DNA from: Pseudomonas sp. HS6 | GTDB lineage: Bacteria; Pseudomonadota; Gammaproteobacteria; Pseudomonadales; Pseudomonadaceae | DNA: 64,000 nt | NCBI RefSeq assembly: GCF_023375815.1 | Contig: NZ_CP067412.1 | Location: 4,154,001 to 4,218,000 of the forward strand | Direction of reading: 5' to 3' | In this document: positions 8,254 through 18,669 of the stretch, piece by piece | Numbering within the stretch: position 1 is the first letter of the stretch | Layout: each line of letters opens with the position of its first letter | Notes under the pieces: generated by a model | The model's input: only the letters and a program-made list of their open reading frames with translations | Told to the model about the DNA's origin: nothing | The model's database searches: none | Translations under genes and position numbers: made by a program

Positions 8254-10479
8254 TTAGCTGCTGACCGGCAAAATCGGGCTACCCAACCGCTCCAGCAACG
8301 TCGCCTGCGCACTGCGCGGGTTCTGGTTGCCGGTCGGCGTGTTGCGGATGTAACGACCATCCGACTGCAGGCTCCAGCTGTGGGTGTTGTCGGTCAGGTA
8401 CAACTCCAGCTCTTTCTTGACCCGGGTCAGCAGCTTCTTGCCTTCCACCGGGAAGCAAGTCTCGACGCGTTTGTCGAGGTTGCGCTCCATCCAGTCGGCG
8501 CTGGAGAGGAACATCTGCTCCTCGCCACCGTTGAGGAAGTAGAACACCCGGGTGTGTTCAAGGAAGCGACCGATGATCGAGCGCACGTGAATGTTGTGCG
8601 AAACCCCGGCAATGCCCGGACGCAGGCAGCACATGCCGCGCACCACCAGATCGATGCGCACGCCGGACTGGCTGGCCTTGTACAGCGCGCGGATGATCTT
8701 CGGATCGGTCAGCGAGTTGAACTTGGCGATGATGTGCGCAGGCTTGCCGTCGAGCGCGAACTGCGTCTCGCGCAGGATCATGTCGAGCATGCCCTTCTTC
8801 AGGGTGAACGGCGCGTGCAGCAGTTTCTTCATGCGCAGCGTCTTGCCCATGCCAATCAACTGGCTGAACAGTTTGCCGACGTCTTCGCACAAGGCGTCGT
8901 CGGAGGTCAGGAGGCTGTAGTCGGTGTACAGACGGGCGTTGCCGGCGTGGTAGTTACCGGTGCCGAGGTGCGCGTAACGCACGATCTCGCCGGCCTCGCG
9001 GCGCAGGATCAGCATCATCTTGGCGTGGGTCTTGAAGCCGACCACGCCGTAGATCACTACCGCACCGGCCGCTTGCAGGCGGCTGGCCAGTTGCAGGTTG
9101 GACTCTTCGTCGAAGCGCGCACGCAGCTCGATGACCGCCGTTACTTCCTTGCCGTTACGCGCGGCGTCCACCAGCGCATCGACGATTTCCGAGTTGGCGC
9201 CGGAGCGGTACAGGGTCTGGCGCACGGCCAGAACATGCGGGTCTTTGGCGGCCTGGCGAAGCAGGTCGACCACCGGGGTGAACGACTCGAACGGGTGCAG
9301 CAGCAGGATGTCCTGCTTGCTGATCACGCTGAAAATGTTCTCGCTGTTTTGCAGCAGTTTCGGGATCTGCGGCGTGAACGGCGTGTATTGCAGCTCCGGA
9401 TGGCTGTCCAGACCGGTGATGCTGAACAGACGCGTCAGGTTGACCGGACCGTTGACCTGATACAGCTCGGTCTCGCTCAGGTTGAACTGCTTGAGCAGGT
9501 AGTCCGACAGGTGTTTCGGGCAGGTGTCGGCGACTTCCAGGCGCACGGCGTCACCGTAACGACGCGAGAACAACTCGCCACGCAGGGCGCGGGCCAGGTC
9601 TTCGACGTCTTCGGAATCGAGCGCCAGGTCAGCGTTTCGGGTCAGACGGAACTGGTAGCAGCCTTTTACCTTCATGCCCTGGAACAGGTCATCGGCGTGA
9701 GCGTGAATCATCGACGACAGGAACACATAGTTGTCGCCAGGCCCGCCGACTTCTTCCGGCACCTTGATGATCCGTGGCAGCAGGCGCGGCGCCGGGATGA
9801 TCGCCAGACCGGAGTCACGACCGAAGGCGTCGATGCCTTCGAGCTCGACGATGAAGTTCAGACTCTTGTTCACCAGCAACGGGAACGGGTGCGTCGGGTC
9901 GAGGCCGATCGGGGTGATGATCGGCGCGATCTCGTCGCGGAAATAGCGGCGCACCCAGGTCTTGAGCTTGGTCGTCCAGTTGCGCCGGCGGATGAAACGG
10001 ACCTGATGCTTTTCCAGCTCCGGCAGCAGGATGTCGTTGAGGATCGCGTACTGGCGGTCGACATGGCCGTGCACCAGCTCGCTGATGCGGGCCAGTGCCT
10101 GATGCGGTTGCAGGCCGTCGGCGCCGGCCTGTTCACGGGCGAAGGTGATCTGCTTCTTGAGGCCGGCGACGCGGATTTCGAAGAATTCGTCGAGGTTGCT
10201 GGAGAAGATCAGCAGGAACTTCAGCCGCTCCAGCAATGGATAGGACTCGTCCAGCGCCTGTTCCAGCACGCGGATGTTGAACTGCAGTTGCGACAATTCC
10301 CGGTGGATATACAGGCTGCTGTCATCCAGGCCGGGAATCGCGATCGCCGGGGCCGCCGCAGCGGGTTCAGTGGCCGGCGCGGGTGGCGCAGGCTCCAGTT
10401 CCGGCGGGGTTTCGGTAATCTGCTCGACCACGGGTTGAGCTTCTTTTACGGCAACTTCAGTGAGTCCTTCGGTATTCAT
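8254..10479 (-). CDS. ppk1: Polyphosphate kinase 1
   Basis: A 741-residue PPK1 that reversibly makes polyphosphate from ATP on the cytoplasmic side of the membrane. After a variable proline/alanine-rich N-terminus of about 50 residues, the N domain starts at [20 protein letters not shown]. The autophosphorylated histidine lies in [11 protein letters not shown], and the second active-site region is [16 protein letters not shown]. The C-terminus [15 protein letters not shown] is typical. The N-terminal extension explains the length, slightly above the usual 690-730. Confidence 0.97.
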   Translation of the reverse strand: MNTEGLTEVAVKEAQPVVEQITETPPELEPAPPAPATEPAAAAPAIAIPGLDDSSLYIHRELSQLQFNIRVLEQALDESYPLLERLKFLLIFSSNLDEFFEIRVAGLKKQITFAREQAGADGLQPHQALARISELVHGHVDRQYAILNDILLPELEKHQVRFIRRRNWTTKLKTWVRRYFRDEIAPIITPIGLDPTHPFPLLVNKSLNFIVELEGIDAFGRDSGLAIIPAPRLLPRIIKVPEEVGGPGDNYVFLSSMIHAHADDLFQGMKVKGCYQFRLTRNADLALDSEDVEDLARALRGELFSRRYGDAVRLEVADTCPKHLSDYLLKQFNLSETELYQVNGPVNLTRLFSITGLDSHPELQYTPFTPQIPKLLQNSENIFSVISKQDILLLHPFESFTPVVDLLRQAAKDPHVLAVRQTLYRSGANSEIVDALVDAARNGKEVTAVIELRARFDEESNLQLASRLQAAGAVVIYGVVGFKTHAKMMLILRREAGEIVRYAHLGTGNYHAGNARLYTDYSLLTSDDALCEDVGKLFSQLIGMGKTLRMKKLLHAPFTLKKGMLDMILRETQFALDGKPAHIIAKFNSLTDPKIIRALYKASQSGVRIDLVVRGMCCLRPGIAGVSHNIHVRSIIGRFLEHTRVFYFLNGGEEQMFLSSADWMERNLDKRVETCFPVEGKKLLTRVKKELELYLTDNTHSWSLQSDGRYIRNTPTGNQNPRSAQATLLERLGSPILPVSS

Positions 10480-10497
10480 CGAATGTTCCTGGGAGGG

Positions 10498-11697
<1,200 letters not shown>

Positions 11698-11719
11698 TCA
11701 TTTCGCCAGCACCCAGACA

Positions 11720-12376
11720 ATGCTCCAACAATTTCTGCATGACTTCGGCTACTTTGCCCTGTTTCTCGGCACGTTCTTCGAAGGCGAAACCATCCTGGTG
11801 CTCGCGGGCTTCCTCGCGTTCCGTGGATACATGGACATCAATCTGGTGGTGGTCGTGGCGTTCTTCGGCAGCTATGCCGGCGATCAGCTGTGGTACTTCC
11901 TGGGCCGCAAGCATGGGCGCAAGTTGCTGGCGCGCAAACCGCGCTGGCAAATGATGGGCGACCGCGCGCTGGAGCACATCCGCAAGCACCCGGACATCTG
12001 GGTCCTGAGCTTCCGCTTCGTTTACGGCCTGCGCACGGTGATGCCGGTGGCGATCGGCCTGTCGGGCTACCCGCCGGGACGCTATCTGCTGCTGAACGGG
12101 ATTGGCGCAGCGATCTGGGCCACTGCCTTGGCTGCGGCGGCATACCACTTCGGCGCGGTCCTGGAAGGCATGCTCGGCAGCATCAAGAAATATGAGCTGT
12201 GGGTACTCGGCGCACTGCTGGTGCTGGGCGTCGGCCTTTGGCTGCGCCGCCGGTTCAAGAATGCCCGGCTGGCGAAAAAGGTCTACGAGGACGAACAGGC
12301 CGAGCAACTGGCCAAAGCCGAACGGCATAAAGCCGAACTGGCCAAGGCTGCCGACCCTAAGACGCCAGCCGAGTAA
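11720..12376 (+). CDS. DedA family membrane protein
   Basis: A 218-residue inner-membrane protein of the DedA/VTT family. The marks are FLGTFFEGETILVLAGFLA, FFGSYAGDQLWYFLGRKHGRK, and the family motif RFVYGLRTVMPVAIGLSGYP. Members are thought to flip phospholipids or undecaprenyl phosphate and to support membrane energetics; the substrate of this one is unknown. The C-terminal 40 residues are charged and coiled-coil-like (EQAEQLAKAERHKAELAKAA). Its last 20 bases overlap the end of the convergent hydroxylase gene. Confidence 0.92.
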   Translation: MLQQFLHDFGYFALFLGTFFEGETILVLAGFLAFRGYMDINLVVVVAFFGSYAGDQLWYFLGRKHGRKLLARKPRWQMMGDRALEHIRKHPDIWVLSFRFVYGLRTVMPVAIGLSGYPPGRYLLLNGIGAAIWATALAAAAYHFGAVLEGMLGSIKKYELWVLGALLVLGVGLWLRRRFKNARLAKKVYEDEQAEQLAKAERHKAELAKAADPKTPAE

Positions 12377-13592
12377 ACCGCTGGCGACAGCAATACAGCC
12401 CGATGCCGCTGAGCAGGCAGTAACTGAGCAGGCCGACCCACACTTGCGGGCCGGCCGGCCATAGCCCGACCTGCAGCGCCAGCCACACCAGCGGCAGGTT
12501 CGCCGCCAACCGCAGCAGTTCCAGCCTCAGCGCCCACGGGCGATTCTCCAGGGCCACGCCCAATACAAACAAACCGAATGCCACCGCACTCCAGCCCAGA
12601 ACCAGGGCGCCGGTCGACAGGCTGCGTTCCAGATTCATCAGATAACTGCCCAGCGCCACGTAAACACCGAATTGCAGCACCACGTACCACTGCTGTCGGG
12701 CACCCAGCGGCACTTCGAATTTGCGGAACCGGCTCAGGTCCGGCTTGCTCATCGGGTATTTCGCCGCCACGTCCGCTGGACGCCACCCCGTGCGCATGAA
12801 CCAGATCCGCAGCTTGTCCCATTTGCTCTCGGCACGGCGCGCGTCGTCCCACAGCTGCGCGTAAAACTGCATATTGGCCCACAGCGGATTCCAGCTCGCC
12901 AGCGGCGTGGTCACGCCGAAAATTACCGGTTCGTTGTCGTCCTCTTCCTGGAACGAACCGAACAGACGATCCCAAATAATGAACACCCCGCCGTAGTTGC
13001 GATCCATGTAGAGAGCGTTCTGTGCATGGTGGGCCCGATGATTGGACGGCGTAACGAAGTACCACTCGAACCAGCCGAGTTTGGGAATGTGTTTGGTGTG
13101 AACCCAGAACTGGTACAGCAGATTCAACGCCGCGACACTGACAAACACCAGCAGCGGTACGCCGAGCACGGCCATCGGCAGGTAGAAGATCCAGCCCAGC
13201 AGAAACCCGGTGCTGGTCTGACGCAAGGCGGTGGAAAGGTTGTAGTCCTCACTCTGGTGATGCACCGAATGAGCGGCCCAGAGAATGTTCCGCTCATGGC
13301 CCATGCGGTGCAGCCAGTAGTAGCAGAAGTCATAGAAGACAAAGGCAAACACCCAGACCCAGATGCTGTCCGCAGGCAACCTGAGCAGCGCCAGATGTTC
13401 CAGGGCAAACGCATAGGTCACCAAACCCACAGCCTTGGTCAACAGGCCGGTAGTGGTCGACAGCACCCCGGTGCTGATGCTGTTCACCGCATCGGCCAGA
13501 CGATAGTTGCTCACCCCGCGCCAACGGTCGGCGATGAGTTCGGCCACGATCAATACGAAGAAAAACGGCACCGCATACAGAATGAAGTTCAT
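12357..13592 (-). CDS. Sterol desaturase / fatty acid hydroxylase family membrane protein
   Basis: A 411-residue integral membrane protein of the fatty-acid hydroxylase superfamily. The eight-histidine di-iron motif is complete: HRMGH, then HSVHHQSEDYN, then HRAHHAQN. Several hydrophobic helices precede it (ILYAVPFFFVLIVAELI), and the C-terminal 100 residues add further membrane segments. Such enzymes oxidise lipids or alkylglycerol-like substrates using O2; the substrate here is unknown. The gene overlaps the convergent dedA gene by 20 bases, so transcription from the two strands collides. Confidence 0.9.
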   Translation of the reverse strand: MNFILYAVPFFFVLIVAELIADRWRGVSNYRLADAVNSISTGVLSTTTGLLTKAVGLVTYAFALEHLALLRLPADSIWVWVFAFVFYDFCYYWLHRMGHERNILWAAHSVHHQSEDYNLSTALRQTSTGFLLGWIFYLPMAVLGVPLLVFVSVAALNLLYQFWVHTKHIPKLGWFEWYFVTPSNHRAHHAQNALYMDRNYGGVFIIWDRLFGSFQEEDDNEPVIFGVTTPLASWNPLWANMQFYAQLWDDARRAESKWDKLRIWFMRTGWRPADVAAKYPMSKPDLSRFRKFEVPLGARQQWYVVLQFGVYVALGSYLMNLERSLSTGALVLGWSAVAFGLFVLGVALENRPWALRLELLRLAANLPLVWLALQVGLWPAGPQVWVGLLSYCLLSGIGLYCCRQRFTRLAS

Positions 13593-13708
13593 GACGCGCC
13601 CTGATCGAGATCCGTGTGCATAGATCCTAGGTGTAGCCGCGACTAGACCCTATGGCAACGAACGACAAATTAGTGGACATTTAGCGCCATGAATCTGGAG
13701 AGAAACCC

Positions 13709-14377
13709 ATGAGCAAAAAAGTTGCAGTGATCCTGTCCGGTTGCGGCGTGTACGACGGCGCCGAGATCCACGAAAGCGTCATCACCCTGTTGCGCCTCGA
13801 CCAGCGTGGCGCCCAGGTGCAGTGCTTCGCCCCGGACGTCGCGCAATTGCATGTGATCAATCACCTCACCGGCAAAGAAATGCCCGAGTCGCGCAACGTG
13901 CTGGTGGAGTCGGCACGCATCGCCCGGGGCAACGTCAAGGACGTCCGTGAAGCCGATGTCGATGACTTTGACGCGCTGATCGTGCCTGGCGGTTTTGGCG
14001 CAGCGAAGAACCTGTCGAACTTTGCCGTCGAAGGCGCGGGCTGCTGCGTACAGCCAGACGTACTGGCGCTGACCGAGGCTTTTGCCGAAGCGGGTAAACC
14101 GGTGGGCCTGATGTGCATTTCGCCGGCGCTGGCCGCCAAGATCTACGGCCCGGGCGTGACCTGCACCATCGGCAACGATGCCGACACCGCCACGGCGATC
14201 GGCAAGATGGGCGCCACCCACGAAGACTGCGCCGTGACCGACATCATCGAAGACAAGGCGCGCAAACTGGTGACCACCCCGGCTTACATGCTGGCGCAAT
14301 CGATCAGTGAAGCGGCTTCGGGGATCAACAAGTTAGTGGATCGCGTGCTTGAACTGACCCACGAAAACGACGCCTGA
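13709..14377 (+). CDS. elbB: Isoprenoid biosynthesis glyoxalase ElbB
   Basis: A 222-residue DJ-1/PfpI-superfamily protein close to E. coli ElbB, which has weak glyoxalase activity and was linked to isoprenoid synthesis. The start VAVILSGCGVYDGAEIHES and the segment VPGGFGAAKNLSNFA are characteristic, and the nucleophile elbow cysteine lies in PVGLMCISPA. GGAGAG precedes the ATG. It stands alone, followed by a hairpin repeat. Confidence 0.93.
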   Translation: MSKKVAVILSGCGVYDGAEIHESVITLLRLDQRGAQVQCFAPDVAQLHVINHLTGKEMPESRNVLVESARIARGNVKDVREADVDDFDALIVPGGFGAAKNLSNFAVEGAGCCVQPDVLALTEAFAEAGKPVGLMCISPALAAKIYGPGVTCTIGNDADTATAIGKMGATHEDCAVTDIIEDKARKLVTTPAYMLAQSISEAASGINKLVDRVLELTHENDA

Positions 14378-14388
14378 TTGGCGACTGT

Positions 14389-14419
14389 GATCGTTCCCAC
14401 GTAGAGCGTGGGAACGATC
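14389..14419. repeat. Perfect 13-bp palindrome (GATCGTTCCCACG type)
   Basis: GATCGTTCCCACG, a TAGAG loop and CGTGGGAACGATC form a perfect stem between convergent elbB and the UPF0178 gene. This resembles a repeat dispersed in Pseudomonas genomes and may double as a transcription end. There is no T run. Confidence 0.7.
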
Positions 14420-14425
14420 AAAGAC

Positions 14426-14881
14426 TCAGGATTGACGCGCCAGCCGCGTCAGGATCCGGTCCAGCGCATTGGCGAACGCCTGTTTCTCCCGGTCGCCGAA
14501 CGGCGCCGGGCCGCCACTGACCTGGCCCTGCTCACGCAGATCGGTGAACAAATTGCGTGTCGCCAGCCGCTCCCCCATGTTCTGCGCGTCGAACTCCTTG
14601 CCTCGCGGGTCCAGCGCTGCAACGCCCTTCTTCACCAGCCGGTCGGCCAGCGGGATGTCGCTGCAGATCACCAGTTCGCCCGGCACCGCATGTTCCACCA
14701 GATAATCATCCGCCGCATCGGGGCCGCTCGGCACCACGATCAGCTTGACGATGGCCAGCGCCGGTTTGCTTTGCGGCTGCCCCGCCACCAGCACCACCTC
14801 GAAGCGGCGTTTGAGGGCGAACTTCACCACCAACTCCTTGGCCATCTTCGGGCAGGCGTCGGCATCGATCCATACGCGCAT
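14426..14881 (-). CDS. UPF0178 (YaiI/YqxD) family protein
   Basis: A 151-residue protein that opens with MRVWIDADACPKMAKE, the signature of the YaiI/YqxD family (a PIN-like fold with acidic residues near the N-terminus). Other conserved parts are DAADDYLVEHAVPGELVICS, DIPLADRLVKKG and the C-terminal GGPAPFGDREKQAFANALD. Two ATG codons are adjacent; the second (14881) fits the family start and has GAGG eight bases upstream. The biochemical role of the family is not established; a nuclease role is only suggested by the fold. Confidence 0.9.
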   Translation of the reverse strand: MRVWIDADACPKMAKELVVKFALKRRFEVVLVAGQPQSKPALAIVKLIVVPSGPDAADDYLVEHAVPGELVICSDIPLADRLVKKGVAALDPRGKEFDAQNMGERLATRNLFTDLREQGQVSGGPAPFGDREKQAFANALDRILTRLARQS

Positions 14882-14905
14882 CATTATTTCCTCAATCCAA
14901 AAACA

Positions 14906-14969
14906 TCGCGGGCAAGCCATGCTCGCACAAGGTTATACACAATCCCTGTGGGAGCGGGCTTGCCCGCGA
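14906..14969. repeat. REPIN-like inverted pair of REP elements
   Basis: One REP-type element (TGTGGGAGCGGGCTTGCCCG, starting 14947) faces a degenerate inverted copy (TCGCGGGCAAGCCATGCTCG, starting 14906). Each is a small hairpin, and the pair forms a larger one. This type is abundant in P. fluorescens-group intergenic DNA and is mobilised by RAYT transposases encoded elsewhere. A second pair of the same family lies after argH. Confidence 0.85.
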
Positions 14970-14990
14970 AGTGAGCGCAGCGAATGCTGT

Positions 14991-16886
14991 TTAAGCAGTC
15001 ACCCGGCGCTTTTCCGCCACCCAACTGCGGCCATACAGCACGATGATCGCCGCAATCGCCACGACCTGTGCGGTCAGCGAGTAGGCGTCAGCATGAATCC
15101 CCAGCCACTCGAAATCGAAGAACGCCACCGGACGCGTGCCGAAGATCCCGGCTTCCTGCAATGCCTTCACACCATGACCGGCAAACACCACCGACAACGC
15201 GCACAGCAGCGCTGCGTTGATGCTGAAGAACAGCGTCAGCGGCAGTTTCGCCGAGCCGCGCAGGATCACCCACGCCAGACCGAACAGCAGCACCAGCGCT
15301 GTCGCGCCGCCCGCCAACACCGCGTTGTGCCCGGCAGGGCCGGCCTGCAACCACAGGGTTTCGTAAAACAGGATCACTTCGAACAGCTCGCGATACACCG
15401 AGAAGAACGCCAGGATCGCGAAGCCGAACCGGCCACCGCCGCCAACCAGACTCTGCTTGATGTAGTCCTGCCAGGCCGCTGCGTGGCGACGGTCGTGCAT
15501 CCACACCCCGAGCCACAACACCATGACACTGGCGAACAGCGCTGTGGCGCCTTCCAGCAATTCCCGCTGGGAGCCACTGACATCGATCACGTACGCCGCC
15601 AGCGCCCAGGTCCCGAGACCGGCCAGCAGCGCCAGACCCCAGCCGACGTTGACGCTGCGCACCGCCGATTGCTGGCCGGTATTGCGCAGGAACGCGAGGA
15701 TCGCTGCCAGCACCAGAATCGCTTCCAGGCCTTCGCGCAGCAGAATCAGCAGTCCGGAGATGTAGCTCAGCGACCAGCTCAGTCCGTCACTGCCCAGCAG
15801 GCCGGCAGATTCCTTGAGTTTGACCTTGGCCGCGTCGAGACGCTGCTCGACCTGCTCGACCGACAAGCCGTCCTGCAGCGATTGCCGGTAGGCCATCAGG
15901 GATTTTTCGGTGTCCTTGCGCACGTTGGCGTCGACGTTATCCAGCGAGCTTTCGACCAGTTCGAAGCCTTCCAGATACGCGGCAACGGACAAGTCATAAG
16001 CCTGATCACGCTCGCCGGCGCGGTAAGCCGCAAGACTCTTGTCCAGCGTCGCGGCGGTATAGTCGAGCAACTGCGCCGGGCCTCGCTTGACCTGCGGCGG
16101 TTGCGCCCGTTGAGCACGGAAGATCGCAGCGGTTTCAGGGCCTTCGGATGCCTGCACTTCGGCCGGCGTCTGACGGGCCAGGTCGGCGATGTTGTAAGTC
16201 TTGTCGGTTTTGGCCGTGGCCGGATCGGCACTGAACTGGGCGATGTAGGTCGCCAGATCCCAGCGCTGACGATCGTCCAGTTGATCGGCGAACGCCGGCA
16301 TGTCGGTGCCTTCGACGCCCTGGCCGAGGGTGCTGTAGATCGCGTACAGGCTCAGGTGATCCATCCGCACAGCATCGCGTAGATTGGCCGGCGCCGGCGT
16401 CATGCCGAGACCCGCCGGGCCGTCGCCCGCACCGGTTTCACCGTGGCAAACGGAGCAATGTTGAGCGTAGAGCGGCGCGCCACGGGTCGGATCCGGGGTG
16501 ATGATCGGCGCCTGGCTGACTTCATAGGCCACCGCCAGTTTCGCCCCCAGTTGCCGGGCCTGACGGGCGACGTCCGCGCCATCCTGCTTCGCGGTGATGG
16601 CGGCGAACAGCGCTTCGACGCCCTGCTCCAGCGCAGCCTTCTCCGGTTTGGCCGGCATGCCGGCAATCAGCCCTTGCAACGCCTGAGTGAATTCCAGTTG
16701 TTCACGGTATTCGGCATCGTCGATGACCTTGCCTGCCTCCACCGTTGGCGGGTAATCGGCACTGATGTAATCGAGCAGGTGCAGCGCTTGCGGCGCGCCT
16801 TCCACGGTATCGGCCAGCAGATTGAAGCTGCTCAGGGCAAACAACGGGAACACCAGCCAGGCCAGAAATCGGGACGAGGCAGTCAT
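14991..16886 (-). CDS. Cytochrome c / FTR1 family iron permease fusion
   Basis: This 631-residue protein joins a periplasmic electron-transfer module to an iron channel. After a signal sequence, residues 130-220 hold a c-type haem site (CSVCH at 144-148; a later methionine in TDMPAFADQL could be the axial ligand). From about 372 the FTR1 domain has seven or so membrane helices with both iron motifs, REGLE (384-388) and RELFE (499-503). FTR1/EfeU proteins import ferrous iron coupled to oxidation. No efeO or efeB gene is adjacent, so the fused cytochrome may take the redox role. No clear Fur box was found upstream. Confidence 0.92.
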   Translation of the reverse strand: MTASSRFLAWLVFPLFALSSFNLLADTVEGAPQALHLLDYISADYPPTVEAGKVIDDAEYREQLEFTQALQGLIAGMPAKPEKAALEQGVEALFAAITAKQDGADVARQARQLGAKLAVAYEVSQAPIITPDPTRGAPLYAQHCSVCHGETGAGDGPAGLGMTPAPANLRDAVRMDHLSLYAIYSTLGQGVEGTDMPAFADQLDDRQRWDLATYIAQFSADPATAKTDKTYNIADLARQTPAEVQASEGPETAAIFRAQRAQPPQVKRGPAQLLDYTAATLDKSLAAYRAGERDQAYDLSVAAYLEGFELVESSLDNVDANVRKDTEKSLMAYRQSLQDGLSVEQVEQRLDAAKVKLKESAGLLGSDGLSWSLSYISGLLILLREGLEAILVLAAILAFLRNTGQQSAVRSVNVGWGLALLAGLGTWALAAYVIDVSGSQRELLEGATALFASVMVLWLGVWMHDRRHAAAWQDYIKQSLVGGGGRFGFAILAFFSVYRELFEVILFYETLWLQAGPAGHNAVLAGGATALVLLFGLAWVILRGSAKLPLTLFFSINAALLCALSVVFAGHGVKALQEAGIFGTRPVAFFDFEWLGIHADAYSLTAQVVAIAAIIVLYGRSWVAEKRRVTA

Positions 16887-17056
16887 GAAGGGGTCTCAAT
16901 TGGAAATGCGAAGTAACACATTGTTCACGTCGATGAAGCCTGACTCAAGCTTTCTCGTTGGCCGCACCCGGATTACGCACATTGTGCTGCAGCACATAGC
17001 CATCACTCGCCTCTATACTGCGTCGCCTCTCGCCCCTTTCGATTAAGGAAGATCTC

Positions 17057-18463
17057 GTGGTCATGCGCCATTGCCTGCTGTTTCCCTTGCTGTTGAGTGC
17101 GCTCCTGCAACTGAGCGGTTGCGGGGCCTACCGCAATTACGACCTGGAACTGGAACAGACAACCGATCAGTTGAAAGCAGGCAACACCGACGGTGCGCTG
17201 GCCCTGATCGAGGCGCATAACCCGGATGAAGAAAAAGACCTGCTGTATTACTTCGAGAAAGGTGCGGTACTCAGCGCTGCCGGCGAGTTGCCACAGAGTC
17301 AGGTCGCCTGGCGCAGTGCCGAGCAGATGGTGATCCAGCGCCAAGACGTTATTGAAACCACTGGCGACAAGTTGCTGGCCGCCCTGGGCAATCAATGGGG
17401 CAGCATCATCAACGACAAGATTCGTCGCTACGATGGCTACGACTATGAAAAGGTCATGCTGACCACACAAATGGCCCTGAATCAGTTGGCCGTGAATGAC
17501 TTCGACGGCGCCCGTGCGGACATCAAGAAAACCCACGAACGCGAAACACTGATCGCCCGGCAACGGGAGCTGGAATACGAACGTGTCGAAGAAGCCGCCA
17601 AGGCCCGGGGCGCCCGTGTGCATTACAAGGACTTGCAAGGTTACCCGGTGGTCATGCTGGACTCGCCGGCAGTCATTGCCCTGAAGAACGGCTATCAAAG
17701 TGCGTTCAGCCACTATCTGGCCGGCTTCACTTATGAAGCCCTGGGTGAAAAGGATCTGGCGGCACCGGGTTATCGTCAGGCCATAGAACTGCGCCCTGAC
17801 ATGCCGTTCTTCCAACAGGCATTGCGTGACCTCGACAGCCCCGGGCTCAAGGCCGGTGAAAGCGACGTGCTGATCATCGTGCAAAGCGGGCTGGCACCGG
17901 CACGCAGTTCGGTGCGCGTGCCGTATCCGGTGAAGCTTGAGGACGGCCAGGTGATCGTCGCCAATGTATCGTTTCCGGTGATGGTGCCCGACACCTCCAC
18001 CCAGCCTTTCAATCAGATCAGCCTCGACGGCCGCCAAAAGAAGCTGATCACGGTCAACAACATCACCGACATGTCTTTGCGCACCCTGCGTGACGACATG
18101 CCCGGGATCATTCAGCGCACCACGTATCGCGCGTTCCTGGCGGCAGACGTCCAAGGTACTGATAACCGGCGTAATCCCGCCAAGGCGTCCTACGTGACTC
18201 ATTACGATGGATTCGAGCACGCAGACACCCGTACCTGGCGCACCCTGCCCAACCTCACTCAAGTACTGCGCCTGCGTCTGAAGAAAGGCGAACACTTGAT
18301 CAGCCTGCCAACGGCACCCGGTGTCGCACCGCTGAAAGTCTGCATCGATCAGGATCGCCAGATCATCGGCCTGCGCGCCTTGGGCGACAGAATCTATGCC
18401 AACGGCAGTGCTTTCCAGGCCTCCGTTTCACCGGAAAGCCGCGTAGTATCAGGCCTGAAATAA
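17057..18463 (+). CDS. COG3014-type lipoprotein (TPR-like), first of a tandem pair
   Basis: A 468-residue putative lipoprotein. The signal peptide ends in LLQLSGC, a lipobox with the acylated cysteine at residue 22. The body has TPR-like helices (DGALALIEAHNP, KDLLYYFEKGAVLSAAGEL, then YDGYDYEKVMLTTQMALNQLA), and a beta-rich C-terminal half follows. I kept the GTG start at 17057 because AAGGAAG at 17045-17051 fits it; an ATG six bases on is possible. It closely resembles the next gene along its whole length. It heads an envelope cluster with ycfL and lpoB homologues, so an envelope role is likely, but no function is established. Confidence 0.85.
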   Translation: MVMRHCLLFPLLLSALLQLSGCGAYRNYDLELEQTTDQLKAGNTDGALALIEAHNPDEEKDLLYYFEKGAVLSAAGELPQSQVAWRSAEQMVIQRQDVIETTGDKLLAALGNQWGSIINDKIRRYDGYDYEKVMLTTQMALNQLAVNDFDGARADIKKTHERETLIARQRELEYERVEEAAKARGARVHYKDLQGYPVVMLDSPAVIALKNGYQSAFSHYLAGFTYEALGEKDLAAPGYRQAIELRPDMPFFQQALRDLDSPGLKAGESDVLIIVQSGLAPARSSVRVPYPVKLEDGQVIVANVSFPVMVPDTSTQPFNQISLDGRQKKLITVNNITDMSLRTLRDDMPGIIQRTTYRAFLAADVQGTDNRRNPAKASYVTHYDGFEHADTRTWRTLPNLTQVLRLRLKKGEHLISLPTAPGVAPLKVCIDQDRQIIGLRALGDRIYANGSAFQASVSPESRVVSGLK

Positions 18464-18501
18464 GTAATGGCATCTAACTAACCAGTGCAATTAAAAAGCT
18501 A

Positions 18502-18530
18502 TTACATAGCCAGCATCGCCCGCTTATAAT
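18502..18530 (+). promoter_or_regulatory. Candidate sigma-70 promoter before the second lipoprotein gene
   Basis: A perfect TATAAT at 18525-18530 sits in the 206-base gap between the two paralogues. The -35 region 17 bases upstream (TTACAT) is poor. It suggests that the downstream four or five genes can be transcribed separately from the first paralogue. Confidence 0.45.
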
Positions 18531-18669
18531 GCCGCGCCCTCGTTATTGCGATGCGGCATTAAAGCTCCTCTGTTTATGAGGAATTGGCAGGAGGCCAACG
18601 CCACTGCCGATCGGTCCCAGCAGCCCGACCCGCACCCGAGGCTGTCGCTACTCATGGAAGAAGTACCCC

